NCBI GenBank assembly: GCA_002493905.1
Contig: DLAJ01000023.1
Span: 20,466 to 84,465 of the forward strand
Length of the DNA stretch: 64,000 nt
Source of the DNA: Lachnospiraceae bacterium UBA7050
GTDB taxonomy: Bacteria > Bacillota > Clostridia > Lachnospirales > Lachnospiraceae
Reading direction: 5' to 3'
Shown here: positions 8,664-17,764 of the stretch, piece by piece
Position numbering within the stretch: the stretch's first letter is position 1
Layout: each line of letters begins with the position of its first letter
Made by a program: the position numbers and the translations under genes
The notes under the pieces: generated by a model
Told to the model about the DNA's origin: nothing
What the model saw: the letters and a program-made list of their open reading frames with translations, nothing else
Databases searched by the model: none

Positions 8664-10973
8664 TTACCAGTTATATTCATCATCGTAAAAGATATCATCA
8701 TCGTTATAAAGCCCTCCGGCAATAAAGGAGCCGAGCGGACCGTTTAGCATATTTTCCATTATTTCTTCAGCGAGCACGTTAAAATCATCTTCTGTCATTG
8801 TAAAGAGATCATATTTTGTGCCGGACGGTTCTTCAACGGAGCCATTCAGCTTAGAAACCGTAGAAGAACCGGAAAGACCAATCGTTAATTCGCCTGCGAT
8901 GTCAAGTGTAAGGTCTTCCAGGTTGACTGTGAACTGCTCACCCGGTACCACATCCGTGTAGGAGTAGTCCAGATTCATGGAAAGAATGGACGTATACATT
9001 GCGGAAACGGACAGATCCATATGTGCGTCTTTTGTCTCAGTATCAAATGTAGAGACATACGTTGCATTCGCGACGGAGATGCCGGAGACATCAACAGACA
9101 TGGTCGTATTTTGTGTCGTAGTCGCACCGGAGGTATTCGTCGTGCTCTCAAAGCTGAAGCCGTAAGCATATCCTTCAATATTCATCGTGATATTGCCGGT
9201 TACATGGTCGGCTGGATTGTCGCCGAGCCCGGTAAAATCAATCTGACAGCTGAGCTCTGTCTGAGCGGATTCAATCGGGAGCTCGAAGGAAAAGCGCGCC
9301 ATGCGTCCTTTGTTATCAACATAAACGTTCATTACAAAGTCTTCGCGGGGAAGGATTTCTGCGATTTCCTCATATTCAACCGGTGTGCCGAGCGAGCCTG
9401 CATAATCGCAGAACCACCGCAGGAGGTTTTCCATGGAGTCACGCGGGACAACAATCCGGTAACCCTGACAGGTCTGTGACTTTCCGTTTACCTGTAAATC
9501 TTTTTTATCCCCTTCTTCGTAGCGGATGGAATCCAGAAATTCCTGAAATTCATGAGGAACTTCTACATCTGTTTCCTGAGCGGTCGTAAACAGTTCAAAA
9601 AACTGAAAACCGATTGACGGATCGATCGTTGTATCTAACGCCTCTGCAAGGGGAGAATTGTTGAAATCCGTACCGAAATTGGTGGTCTTAAATTCAATAT
9701 AGCCATCAAACAGACTCGGGCAGGCGAGCGCAATGTAATCGTCATAGGCATAGATTTCATAATCGATATAGGAGGTGCCGTCATAAAGGATGCTGCCGCC
9801 CCCGGCATAACGCGCCGCATTTAAGTCGATGGCCGCAGCGGTTGTGAAGCCAAAGCCTTCCAGCATACTGATATCTTCGGCAAGAGAGCCGCTGACTTCA
9901 TCAATGGTCATATCCATATTGACCTGATAGGAGCTGTTCTGCGTGAGCATGGACAAATCCTGTGAACCGAGCCAGCCTGCTGCAGTCGATGTGCGTTCCG
10001 CAGAAAACGTATTTGACATAGCGGCCGTGACAGCTTCTTCAGGATTGTGCGGTTTTTTGGATACAAGAAAATAGATTCCAACTGCAATGGCAGCAACGAG
10101 CACAACACTGACGATCGGAATCCAGATCATCTTTTTTGATTTTTTCTTAGGGACTGCTGTGGGCGGAATGGAAGCAGGGTTTACATAATACGGATTCTGA
10201 TAGCTCTGAGCGCCGCCATACTGAGAAGTCTGATTCACGCTATTTCCAAACTGCGCATTCGGATTCTGCTGGTAATTCTGATTATTATAGTATTGGGTAT
10301 CTGACTGGTTTGCGCCTGCGTTGTATCCGGAATTTCCAGCAGTGCCGGTCATATTCTGAAAGCCCTGCGTAAATCCCTGAGCGCCGTTAAACTGCGCATT
10401 TGGGTTCTGCTGATACCCCTGAGCACCGTTAAACTGCGTATTCGGATTCTGCTGATACCCCTGAGCACCGTTAAACTGCGCATTCGGATTCTGCTGATAT
10501 CCCTGAGCACCGTTAAACTGCGCATTCGGATTCTGTTGATACCCCTGAGCACCGTTAAACTGCGCATTCGGATTCTGTTGATACCCCTGGGCACCGTAAA
10601 ACTGTGCGTTCGGATTCTGCTGATATCCCTGAGCACCGTTAAACTGCGCATTCGGATTCTGCTGATAGTTCTGGGCACCGTAAAACTGTGCGTTCGGATT
10701 CTGCTGATACCCCTGGGCACTGTTAAACTGTGCGTTCGGATTCTGCTGATACCCCTGGGCACTGTTAAACTGTGCGTTCGGGTTCTGCTGATAATCCTGT
10801 GCCGTCTGCTGTGATTCGGGTGCCGTCTGGGTCACAGATACATCTGCTGCGGGTGTATCAGATGCGGTAACCGTGCCGGTCATGTCCGCGCTGCCTGCGG
10901 GTTCGGGCGTTGTCTGTCCGGAGCCTGCGTCCACAGCCTGCACGGGAATTGTTTTTTCTTCTTCTGGATTCAT
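8664..10973 (-). CDS. Membrane protein with ten 14-residue Asn/Gln repeats, inside an ABC operon
   Basis: A 769-residue protein of unknown function. Residues 1-60 are Thr/Ala/Glu-rich; residues 61-200 are ten perfect-length copies of YQQNPNAQFNGAQG; residues 201-280 are Gly/Asn/Tyr-rich with an eleventh partial copy. A Lys-rich stop (PKKKSKK) precedes one membrane helix at 282-304. The remaining 465 residues form a large domain with many Asp, Thr and beta-strand-like stretches, probably outside the cell. There is no N-terminal signal peptide, so the repeats should be cytoplasmic. The start codon overlaps the ATPase stop by four bases (ATGA), indicating translational coupling and a link to the exporter. 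Confidence 0.85.
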   Translation of the reverse strand: MNPEEEKTIPVQAVDAGSGQTTPEPAGSADMTGTVTASDTPAADVSVTQTAPESQQTAQDYQQNPNAQFNSAQGYQQNPNAQFNSAQGYQQNPNAQFYGAQNYQQNPNAQFNGAQGYQQNPNAQFYGAQGYQQNPNAQFNGAQGYQQNPNAQFNGAQGYQQNPNAQFNGAQGYQQNPNTQFNGAQGYQQNPNAQFNGAQGFTQGFQNMTGTAGNSGYNAGANQSDTQYYNNQNYQQNPNAQFGNSVNQTSQYGGAQSYQNPYYVNPASIPPTAVPKKKSKKMIWIPIVSVVLVAAIAVGIYFLVSKKPHNPEEAVTAAMSNTFSAERTSTAAGWLGSQDLSMLTQNSSYQVNMDMTIDEVSGSLAEDISMLEGFGFTTAAAIDLNAARYAGGGSILYDGTSYIDYEIYAYDDYIALACPSLFDGYIEFKTTNFGTDFNNSPLAEALDTTIDPSIGFQFFELFTTAQETDVEVPHEFQEFLDSIRYEEGDKKDLQVNGKSQTCQGYRIVVPRDSMENLLRWFCDYAGSLGTPVEYEEIAEILPREDFVMNVYVDNKGRMARFSFELPIESAQTELSCQIDFTGLGDNPADHVTGNITMNIEGYAYGFSFESTTNTSGATTTQNTTMSVDVSGISVANATYVSTFDTETKDAHMDLSVSAMYTSILSMNLDYSYTDVVPGEQFTVNLEDLTLDIAGELTIGLSGSSTVSKLNGSVEEPSGTKYDLFTMTEDDFNVLAEEIMENMLNGPLGSFIAGGLYNDDDIFYDDEYNW
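10374..10793 (-). repeat. Ten tandem 42-bp coding repeats
   Basis: Ten head-to-tail copies of a 42-bp unit encode residues 61-200 of the 769-residue membrane protein. Copies differ mainly at the third-to-last residues (Asn-Gly, Asn-Ser or Tyr-Gly before Ala-Gln) and by silent changes. Copy number could vary between strains by slippage or recombination. Confidence 0.95.
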
Positions 10974-11671
10974 GGTTTTCCCTCCATTTGGTTTGTGGTT
11001 TGCTGGATCAGCGCAAGGAGCTGTTCCCCGCGCAGTGTCGTATCGGTTTGATGAAGCTGTCCGTCATACAAAAGATATAAACGGCTGCACAATACAAGCT
11101 CGGTTTCTTCATGAGTTGTAATGAGGACGGTTCCCCCATTTTTAAGATAAACGGATAGATAAGAGCGGATATCCGCTTTACACGGGAGGTCAAGCGCCGC
11201 GGATGGTTCATCCAAAATCAAGATTCCCGGATGATTTTGGAGCGCCATTCCGATACTGACGCGTTTTTTCATGCCGCCGGACAGTTTTGCGGCGGGCATG
11301 TGCAGAAAATCGGAAATACCCAGTAAATGAAGAAATCCTTCTGAAAGCTCCTGTTGAAACTGCCCGGCAGTTCCACGATACCATAGCTTTAAGTTGTCTT
11401 TGACTGATAAGTCGGGTATGAGCGGATTATCCTGCGGCACATATCCCAATACGCCGGATGATGCAAGTTTACTGTTAAGAGGCTTTCCATCATAAAGAAT
11501 GCTGCCGCCTTTAGGTTTGCGGACGCCTGCGATCAGAGACAAAAGCGTCGACTTACCGCAGCCGTTTGCACCCAGAAATCCGATACAGTCTCCCTGTCTG
11601 ATCTCAAGACTGACAGAGCGAAGAATCTTTTTTTTGTGATAAGAAAAAGAAACATCTTCTATGGAAATCAT
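10970..11671 (-). CDS. ABC transporter ATP-binding protein
   Basis: A 233-residue nucleotide-binding subunit. Walker A is GANGCGKST (residues about 34-42), the signature is LSGGMKKR, Walker B is ILILDEPSAALD, and the switch His is in ITTHEE. It should power the two ABC-2 permeases downstream in the same operon. GAGAGGAG lies six bases before the ATG, and a strong promoter-like sequence is located directly upstream. Its stop codon overlaps the start of the repeat protein gene. Confidence 0.93.
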   Translation of the reverse strand: MISIEDVSFSYHKKKILRSVSLEIRQGDCIGFLGANGCGKSTLLSLIAGVRKPKGGSILYDGKPLNSKLASSGVLGYVPQDNPLIPDLSVKDNLKLWYRGTAGQFQQELSEGFLHLLGISDFLHMPAAKLSGGMKKRVSIGMALQNHPGILILDEPSAALDLPCKADIRSYLSVYLKNGGTVLITTHEETELVLCSRLYLLYDGQLHQTDTTLRGEQLLALIQQTTNQMEGKP

Positions 11672-11693
11672 ATGCGGCTCCTCTCAAAAAACT

Positions 11694-11722
11694 ATTATAA
11701 CAAAGAAAAATAAGGATGGCAA
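11694..11722 (-). promoter_or_regulatory. Sigma-A type promoter for the ABC operon
   Basis: On the minus strand TTGCCA (11717-11722) and TATAAT (11694-11699) are separated by 17 bases, close to the vegetative consensus, ending 22 bases before the ATPase start codon. Confidence 0.75.
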
Positions 11723-11931
11723 CAATTTAGGAAAATTGTGCTTTCTATTGATTTAATATAAAATGAGGGAGATGATAGACAGGGAATCTAAAGTAGGGTT
11801 CACTGTTTTATTTCACGAACAAAATTTACAAAATTTTATGTGATAGCCACTATTATTTTTCTGCACAATACGGTAAAATAGGAAAAAATACCCATGATTA
11901 GGAAATAATCATGCAGCAGGAGGATAGCGCG

Positions 11932-14331
11932 ATGAGCGATATGAAGACCATTCCTTATGAGTATCGGAATCTGCCGATCCCTGGCGGCGGCTATGTGACA
12001 GGCTTTCTGTTTCATAAAAAGAAGCCGGATATTCTGTACTGCCGTACCGATATCGGCGGGACCTATCGCTATGATTATGAGCATAAATCATGGTCAAGCC
12101 TGATTGACCATGTAACAATCCATGCACTGGACGAAACGTTTCCCACGGCGCTTGCCTTAGACCCCAACAGACCGGAACGCCTGCTTGTTGCAAGCGGCGT
12201 GAATGAAGAAGATCAGGAGACCGGTGTGCTTTCGGTTTCTTATGATTACGGAAAGCATTTTGAGAAAAAAATCATTCCGACAAAAGTGCATGGAAACTTA
12301 AACGGCAGAGGGACCGGACTTCGTATGGTCATCTCAGAACAGGACAGTAATACGATCTATTTTGCAAGCCAGCAGGGTGGACTGCTCATCAGCCATGATC
12401 TGGGTACGAGCTGGACGCAGACGGATATCTGCGGTGAACGGTATCTGACCTTTGTGTGGGCGAATCCTTCGGACACCTGCCTTGTGGTCGGCACTGCGGG
12501 AGTGACAACGCGAAAGAAAGACGGGACAAGGGGGCATTCGATGTATGTTTCCTATGACGGAGGCGCGGTGTTTGAACCGCTTCCAGAACCGGAACAATAT
12601 TTACTGCCGCAATCGAGATTCCCTGGGCTTGTGGCGCAGCGTTATGATTATGACGGAAAATATCTGTATGTAACGTTTGCACAGACAGGCGTTACTTCTT
12701 ATGTGATAGAAAACGGATACAGCTGTGATTCGGGGGATACGATCGGCGGCAGGGTTGTGCGCTATGATTTCTTAAAAGACGGGCGTATTTCAACGGTTGA
12801 GGAGATTACGCCGAGCGCTGCCAATACGGTTATGCTTTCTCAAAATAATCCCAATTTGGAAGACGAGCTGGTTTTTCCGGTGACGGACGGCGAAACTGAC
12901 CGCAGACATCCACAGTACCGGTTTGGATTTTCCGGTATTTCAAGCTGCGCAGCAAAACCGGGGCTTTTGGTGCTCAGCACGATCTGCAGAAGCAATGGGG
13001 ATAAAATTTACCTGTCTAACGACTATGGGGAAAACTGGCAGGTGGTCCTGCATGATTTGGATATCGGCAATCTGCATTTTCATACGCCCTATATGAAAAA
13101 AGAATATAATGGGGGACACTCTCTGATCCATTGGCTAAGTGATGTAAAAATCAACCCGTTCCGCGCTGATGAATTGTGGTTCAATTCCGGCACAGGCGTA
13201 TTTAAGACGGAAAATCTGCAAAGCACGAACCGCAGTTTCTGCGACTGCTGTGAGGGAATCGAGGAGACGGTGCACTTAAACGTCTATAGCCCGACAGGAG
13301 GAGAAGTCCAGTGTATTGACATTGTCGGAGATTTGGGCGGCTTTGCGTTTACCGACTTAAATAAGCCGTGCGAAAATTCCTTTGCAGATGAAAACGGCAA
13401 CCGATATATTACCTGTATCAATGCGGACTTTTCGGATGAGCACCCGGAATGTGTGATCGTGACGCCGCGCGGGAACTGGACCGGAAAAACAAAGGGCGGC
13501 TTGATTTTTTCGGACGATCAGTGCCGGAGCTTTACAAGGCTGTCGATGCCGTACGGGATTTCGGATTATCTGGACGGACAGCTTGCCCAGATCGAGCATC
13601 CGAACGTCAATTCCGGCTGGGCGGCAATGAGCCCTGATTGTAAAAATATTGTCTGGTCGGTTGCAGAGTGGCAGAATCTGCCGATTGCGGGAGTTATTAT
13701 GAGCCGGGACGGCGGACAGACCTTCTCCAAGGTGCGGGTATATGATCCCGAGGGAAACGAAGTGACGGAGGGAAAACTGAAAGTATTTTCTGATCGTATG
13801 GACAGTGAATTGTTTTATGGGTTCGGCGAGGCGTCGCAGTTTTATGTGAGCCGGGACGGCGGGGCGAACTTCCGGCAGTATGAGATGCCTCAGGGATATC
13901 CGGTTGTGGATTTCGGTATCATTGATACAAAGAACCGGACTGAGGTGCGCGGAGAAGCCGGAAAGAGCGGTGTATTCTATCTTGCACTTGGCTTACACGG
14001 GCTTTGGAAATACTGCTATGATAAGAAAAACGATCAGATTCGTCTTAGCAAGCTGTCGAAAGGAGAGGACGCTGTTTACCGGATGGGACTTGGGCTGCAC
14101 CATAAAGGGAGCGATTACCGAAAAGACGAAAAGGCAATTTATTTCTGTGGCGATATTGACGGAGAATATGGCTTTTACCGTTCTTTTGACGAGATGGAGA
14201 GTGTGGAGCGCATCAATACGGAGAATCAGATGTATGGTGAGATCAACAGCATTGACGGGGACTGCCGGACGTTCGGGCGTTTCTTCATCGCGACGGGCAG
14301 CAGGGGAGTGCTCTATGGGCAGCCCGTTTGA
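11932..14331 (+). CDS. GH74-type glycoside hydrolase (xyloglucanase-like), no signal peptide
   Basis: A 799-residue double beta-propeller protein. The N-terminus (PIPGGGYVTGFLFH, then YCRTDIGGTYRY) matches the first blade of GH74 xyloglucanases. Asp40 in TDIGG and Asp467 in GDLGGF correspond to the two catalytic aspartates of that family as I know it. BNR/Asp-box-like motifs such as SYDGG, SRDGG and SDDQC recur. The start at 11932 has AGGAGG eight bases upstream; the ATG at 11911 lies before this site. No signal peptide precedes the catalytic domain, so the enzyme should stay in the cytoplasm and cut imported oligosaccharides. It stands alone, with no sugar transporter beside it. Confidence 0.85.
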   Translation: MSDMKTIPYEYRNLPIPGGGYVTGFLFHKKKPDILYCRTDIGGTYRYDYEHKSWSSLIDHVTIHALDETFPTALALDPNRPERLLVASGVNEEDQETGVLSVSYDYGKHFEKKIIPTKVHGNLNGRGTGLRMVISEQDSNTIYFASQQGGLLISHDLGTSWTQTDICGERYLTFVWANPSDTCLVVGTAGVTTRKKDGTRGHSMYVSYDGGAVFEPLPEPEQYLLPQSRFPGLVAQRYDYDGKYLYVTFAQTGVTSYVIENGYSCDSGDTIGGRVVRYDFLKDGRISTVEEITPSAANTVMLSQNNPNLEDELVFPVTDGETDRRHPQYRFGFSGISSCAAKPGLLVLSTICRSNGDKIYLSNDYGENWQVVLHDLDIGNLHFHTPYMKKEYNGGHSLIHWLSDVKINPFRADELWFNSGTGVFKTENLQSTNRSFCDCCEGIEETVHLNVYSPTGGEVQCIDIVGDLGGFAFTDLNKPCENSFADENGNRYITCINADFSDEHPECVIVTPRGNWTGKTKGGLIFSDDQCRSFTRLSMPYGISDYLDGQLAQIEHPNVNSGWAAMSPDCKNIVWSVAEWQNLPIAGVIMSRDGGQTFSKVRVYDPEGNEVTEGKLKVFSDRMDSELFYGFGEASQFYVSRDGGANFRQYEMPQGYPVVDFGIIDTKNRTEVRGEAGKSGVFYLALGLHGLWKYCYDKKNDQIRLSKLSKGEDAVYRMGLGLHHKGSDYRKDEKAIYFCGDIDGEYGFYRSFDEMESVERINTENQMYGEINSIDGDCRTFGRFFIATGSRGVLYGQPV

Positions 14332-14435
14332 AACTTCACATCGAAGGACGCAGGAACAATATTTTTAGCCGGAAAATATCCGGATAATGAAATTCCGAAA
14401 TATTGGAAGCGGCGAGAAAAGCCCATACGCAAACA

Positions 14436-14465
14436 GGTATAACCGAAAAGCCTTCTGCATATACA
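14436..14465 (+). promoter_or_regulatory. Possible sigma-E promoter of spoIVA
   Basis: GGTATAA (14436-14442), a 15-base spacer and CATATACA (14458-14465) resemble the mother-cell sigma-E consensus; spoIVA is a sigma-E gene in Bacillus. The -35 match is poor and the leader to the ribosome-binding site would be very short, so this is tentative. Confidence 0.3.
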
Positions 14466-14493
14466 TGAACCAGTATTTGCAGGAGGTTTTTGT

Positions 14494-15999
14494 ATGGAGA
14501 ATCGAACGGGTGCTTCCGGCACGAATACCTATGATATTTATGATGATATGAACCGCAGGACGAACGGGGAGCTTTATATCGGCGTTGTCGGCCCCGTGAG
14601 AACAGGCAAATCCACATTTATCAAACATTTTATGGATGAATTGGTGCTGCCGATGATTACCGATGAGAATGAGCGTGTCCGTACGATGGATGAGCTGCCG
14701 CAGAGTTCGGGAGGAAAAACGATCACGACAACGGAGCCGAAGTTTATCCCGAAGCAGGCTGTTTCTGTCAATGTGGGCGGCAGCATGGAAATGAAAGTGC
14801 GTCTGATTGACTGCGTCGGCTACATGGTGGAGGGCGCTGTCGGACATATGGAGGAAGATGCCGAGCGGATGGTTCATACCCCATGGTTCGACTATGAGAT
14901 TCCGTTTACGCAGGCGGCAGAAATCGGAACGGAAAAAGTCATCCGTGACCATTCCAATATCGGCATCGTGATCACGACCGATGGGAGTTTTGGGGAAATT
15001 GCACGTGAAAACTACCGGGATGCGGAGGAACGCACAATCCGTGAATTGAAATCGATCGGAAAACCGTTTATTGTGATCGTTAATACGACAAAGCCGTACG
15101 GCGAGGAGGCAAAGCAGACGGCGGCACTCTTAAGTGAGACATACGGTGTGCGCGCGCTTCCGATGAATGTGGAACAATTAAAAAAGAGTGATATTCATTC
15201 CCTGATGGAGCAGATTTTGCTGGAGTTTCCGATCAAGGTGCTTCGCTTTTATATGCCGAAGTGGGTGGAGATGCTTTCCGATGACCATGAGATGAAGGCG
15301 GGGATCATCGAATATATCCGCAGGCTTGCGATGCCGATTGGCAATATGCGCCAGCTCCGCGAAGTGATGGATGGCGAAAAAGAGGAATGCGAGTACATAA
15401 AGAAGCTGAAGAATGACGGCATTGAACTGTCCAACGGTTCCGCGTCCTATGAGATCGGCGTGGATGACATGTATTATTATAAGATGCTCAGCGAAATCAT
15501 GCAGGAACCTGTTTCCGGCGAATACGAGCTGCTTTCGAAGCTGAAAGAAATGGCAGCGCGCAAAAAGGAATATGACAAATATGCCGAGGCGGTCCGCGCG
15601 GTAAAACAATGCGGTTACGGGGTTGTGCTGCCAGAGAAAGAAGAAATCAGCTTAGAGGCGCCGGAAGTAATCCGGCATGGCAATAAGTTCGGCGTAAAAA
15701 TGAAAGCAATGAGTCCGTCCGTGCATTTGATCCGCGCGAACATCGAGACGGAGATCGCACCGATCGTCGGCACGGAGGAGCAGGCGAAAGACCTGATGCA
15801 GTTTATGAAGACAGAAGCCGATAACGAGGGGGGCATCTGGGATACCAATATTTTCGGCAAGACGGTCGAACAGCTCGTTGAGGACGGCATTCAGTCAAAG
15901 ATATCCATGCTCGGCGAGGAGAGTCAGGTGAAACTGCAGGATACGATGCAGCAGATTGTCAATGACAGCAATGGGAAAATGGTCTGCATTATCATCTGA
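14494..15999 (+). CDS. spoIVA: Stage IV sporulation protein A
   Basis: Morphogenetic ATPase that polymerises on the forespore surface as the basement layer of the spore coat, made in the mother cell. The N-terminal GTPase-like domain has Walker A GPVRTGKST near residue 32 and the family block SSGGKTITTTEPKFIP; the DCVGYMVEGA and VNTTKPYGEEA segments are typical. The C-terminus ends MVCIII, the membrane-proximal tip that interacts with SpoVM in Bacillus. At 501 residues it is close to the usual 492. AGGAGG lies seven bases before the ATG. It shows that the organism makes endospores and fits the coat genes at 42.6 kb. Confidence 0.98.
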   Translation: MENRTGASGTNTYDIYDDMNRRTNGELYIGVVGPVRTGKSTFIKHFMDELVLPMITDENERVRTMDELPQSSGGKTITTTEPKFIPKQAVSVNVGGSMEMKVRLIDCVGYMVEGAVGHMEEDAERMVHTPWFDYEIPFTQAAEIGTEKVIRDHSNIGIVITTDGSFGEIARENYRDAEERTIRELKSIGKPFIVIVNTTKPYGEEAKQTAALLSETYGVRALPMNVEQLKKSDIHSLMEQILLEFPIKVLRFYMPKWVEMLSDDHEMKAGIIEYIRRLAMPIGNMRQLREVMDGEKEECEYIKKLKNDGIELSNGSASYEIGVDDMYYYKMLSEIMQEPVSGEYELLSKLKEMAARKKEYDKYAEAVRAVKQCGYGVVLPEKEEISLEAPEVIRHGNKFGVKMKAMSPSVHLIRANIETEIAPIVGTEEQAKDLMQFMKTEADNEGGIWDTNIFGKTVEQLVEDGIQSKISMLGEESQVKLQDTMQQIVNDSNGKMVCIII

Positions 16000-16076
16000 T
16001 CTTTCTGCGAATTTTTATATTTGAGTCAAAAACTTTATAAAAATTTAAGTTTTTATCAAAGAAGCATTGCACAAGG

Positions 16077-16149
16077 GGAATGATTGTGATAGGGTAAGAG
16101 GGTAAACAGTGACCACATGTAGTGGTCTGCTTCATCACATTCCACAATA
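16077..16149 (+). promoter_or_regulatory. Foldable leader before the purine permease
   Basis: GGAATG (16077-16082) can pair with CATTCC (16138-16143), extended by TGAT/ATCA inside, enclosing a hairpin GACCAC/GTGGTC (16111-16127). ATTGTG (16083-16088) could pair instead with CACAAT (16144-16149), just before the ribosome-binding site, so two folds exclude each other. The conserved purine-riboswitch loops are not recognisable. This may be a regulatory RNA of another kind or chance pairing. Confidence 0.4.
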
Positions 16150-16170
16150 CATAGGAAAGGGAGAGAACAA

Positions 16171-17568
16171 ATGGAAAAATTTTTCAAAGTGAAAGAGAAC
16201 GGCTCTACGGTGAGAACCGAAGTGCTCGCGGGTTTGACGACTTTCATGGCAATGGCGTACATCCTGCTTGTCAATCCCGGCATGTTTGCTGAACTCGGTA
16301 CAGTATCCTTTGATGCGATCTATATTGCAACTGCAATTTCCGCAGTCATCGGTACGGTTCTGATCGGTCTTCTGGCGAATCTGCCTCTCGCACAGGCATC
16401 CGGTATGGGACTGAATGCATTTTTCGTCTATACGGTATGTTTCACGTTCGGTCTGACGTATGCCAATGCACTGCTGCTCGTTCTGCTTGACGGTATTATC
16501 TTTATTGTATTGACGACGACAGGGCTCCGCAAGAAGATATTTGATGCGATTCCGAAGTGCGTACGCGTTGCGATTCCGGCTGGTATCGGTCTGTTTATCG
16601 CGTTTATCGGACTTCAGAATGCAGGACTGGTTGTAAACAGCCCCTCTACCTGCGTAACGCTTACAAGCTTTAACGTGTTTAACGGGGGAGCAACATGGGC
16701 GAGTGTTATGCCGCTCTTAATTACGATCTTTACGCTGATCGCGATCGCGGTGATGTCCATTAAGAAGGTCAGAGGTTCCGTGCTTTGGGGAATCCTTGGC
16801 GGTTCCGTTGTTTATTATGTACTTGGATTTACGATTTCCGGGTTTTATGACGGATTTGGAGCAAACTTTTCGATGAATCCGATCGGTGCGTTCGGCGATT
16901 TCTTCTCACAGGCATTTGCCAAGGTATTTACGGAAGGATTTGATTTCTCCGGTTATCTTGCAGAGCACAGCTCTTTAGAACTGATCGTGCTGATCGCGAC
17001 GACGGCGCTTGCGTTCTGTATGGTTGATATGTTTGATACGCTCGGCACTCTTTACGGCGCATGCGCGAGAGGCGGACTTCTCACGAAAGAAGGGGAAGTT
17101 CCGAATATGGATAAGGCAATGCTTGCAGATGCGGTTGCAACGACCTGCGGCGCTGTCTGCGGTACTTCAACGGTTACAACCTTTGTGGAATCCTCTGCAG
17201 GCGTGGCTGAGGGCGGAAAAACCGGTCTGGCGGCGATCGCAACGGGTGCGTTCTTCTTTATCGCCATGTTCTTAAGCCCGATCGCAAAGCTGATTCCGGG
17301 TGCGGCGACGGCGGCGGCATTAATCTATGTCGGTATTCTGATGATGAACTGTGTCAGAGAGATCGACTGGACGGATATTGAGTCTGCGGTTCCGGCGTTT
17401 ATGGCAGTTGCGATGATGCCGATGACTTATAATATCAGCTACGGCATTGCATTCGGCTTGATCTCTTATGTTTTCATCAAGCTGTTTACCGGAAAGGTAA
17501 AGGATATTAAGGCAGGAACATGGGTCATTTCGATTCTGTTTACGGTAATGTTCTTTGTAACGCACTAA
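16171..17568 (+). CDS. NCS2-family purine permease (AzgA/PbuG type)
   Basis: A 465-residue membrane protein with about 13 hydrophobic helices, probably importing hypoxanthine, guanine or adenine with protons. The N-terminus KENGSTVRTEVLAGLTTFMAMAYILLVNPGM is the hallmark of the AzgA/PbuG branch; the SGMGLNAFFVY motif, MVDMFDTLGTL and the TSTVTTFVESSAGV motif of the substrate site follow. GGAAAGGGAGAG precedes the ATG. It is a single gene behind a 170-bp leader that can fold, and it fits the nucleoside salvage genes at 21-24 kb. Confidence 0.93.
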   Translation: MEKFFKVKENGSTVRTEVLAGLTTFMAMAYILLVNPGMFAELGTVSFDAIYIATAISAVIGTVLIGLLANLPLAQASGMGLNAFFVYTVCFTFGLTYANALLLVLLDGIIFIVLTTTGLRKKIFDAIPKCVRVAIPAGIGLFIAFIGLQNAGLVVNSPSTCVTLTSFNVFNGGATWASVMPLLITIFTLIAIAVMSIKKVRGSVLWGILGGSVVYYVLGFTISGFYDGFGANFSMNPIGAFGDFFSQAFAKVFTEGFDFSGYLAEHSSLELIVLIATTALAFCMVDMFDTLGTLYGACARGGLLTKEGEVPNMDKAMLADAVATTCGAVCGTSTVTTFVESSAGVAEGGKTGLAAIATGAFFFIAMFLSPIAKLIPGAATAAALIYVGILMMNCVREIDWTDIESAVPAFMAVAMMPMTYNISYGIAFGLISYVFIKLFTGKVKDIKAGTWVISILFTVMFFVTH

Positions 17569-17646
17569 AAAAGAAAGATAGAAAATCCGATAGGTAAAAA
17601 AAGAGTGTTTCACATTCTTTCCGATTTTCAGTTTTAAGAGTAAGCG

Positions 17647-17694
17647 AAAACAGGGCTGTTGCACTAGATGATAATAGTACGGCAGCTTTGTTTT
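17647..17694 (+). terminator. Long hairpin, probable terminator
   Basis: AAAACAGGGCTGTTG (17647-17661) and CGGCAGCTTTGTTTT (17680-17694) can form 15 pairs, four of them G-T, with an 18-base loop. The right arm is T-rich. It lies 80 bp after the permease gene and 57 bp before the ribosome-binding site of the decayed gene. Confidence 0.45.
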
Positions 17695-17764
17695 GTTCTG
17701 TGCTTATGTCAGAATGAAGTCTTTTGGTACAAGGCATCTGAGGAAGCTTTAGGAGGACTATGAG

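Noticed and set aside
10349..10814. Open frames rich in ISRIRTHS-like and VKLCVRILLIPL-like repeats on both strands
   Set aside because: They are other-frame readings of the 42-bp repeats of the 769-residue membrane protein, whose frame has the start, coupling and domain structure.
14397..14431. GAAATATT and CATACGCA as a sigma-E promoter of spoIVA
   Set aside because: The two elements are 19 bases apart, too far for sigma-E (about 14-16); the pair at 14436-14465 has better spacing.
16021..16170. Purine riboswitch before the NCS2 permease
   Set aside because: The conserved loop sequences of the purine aptamer could not be found, although the gene is a typical target.
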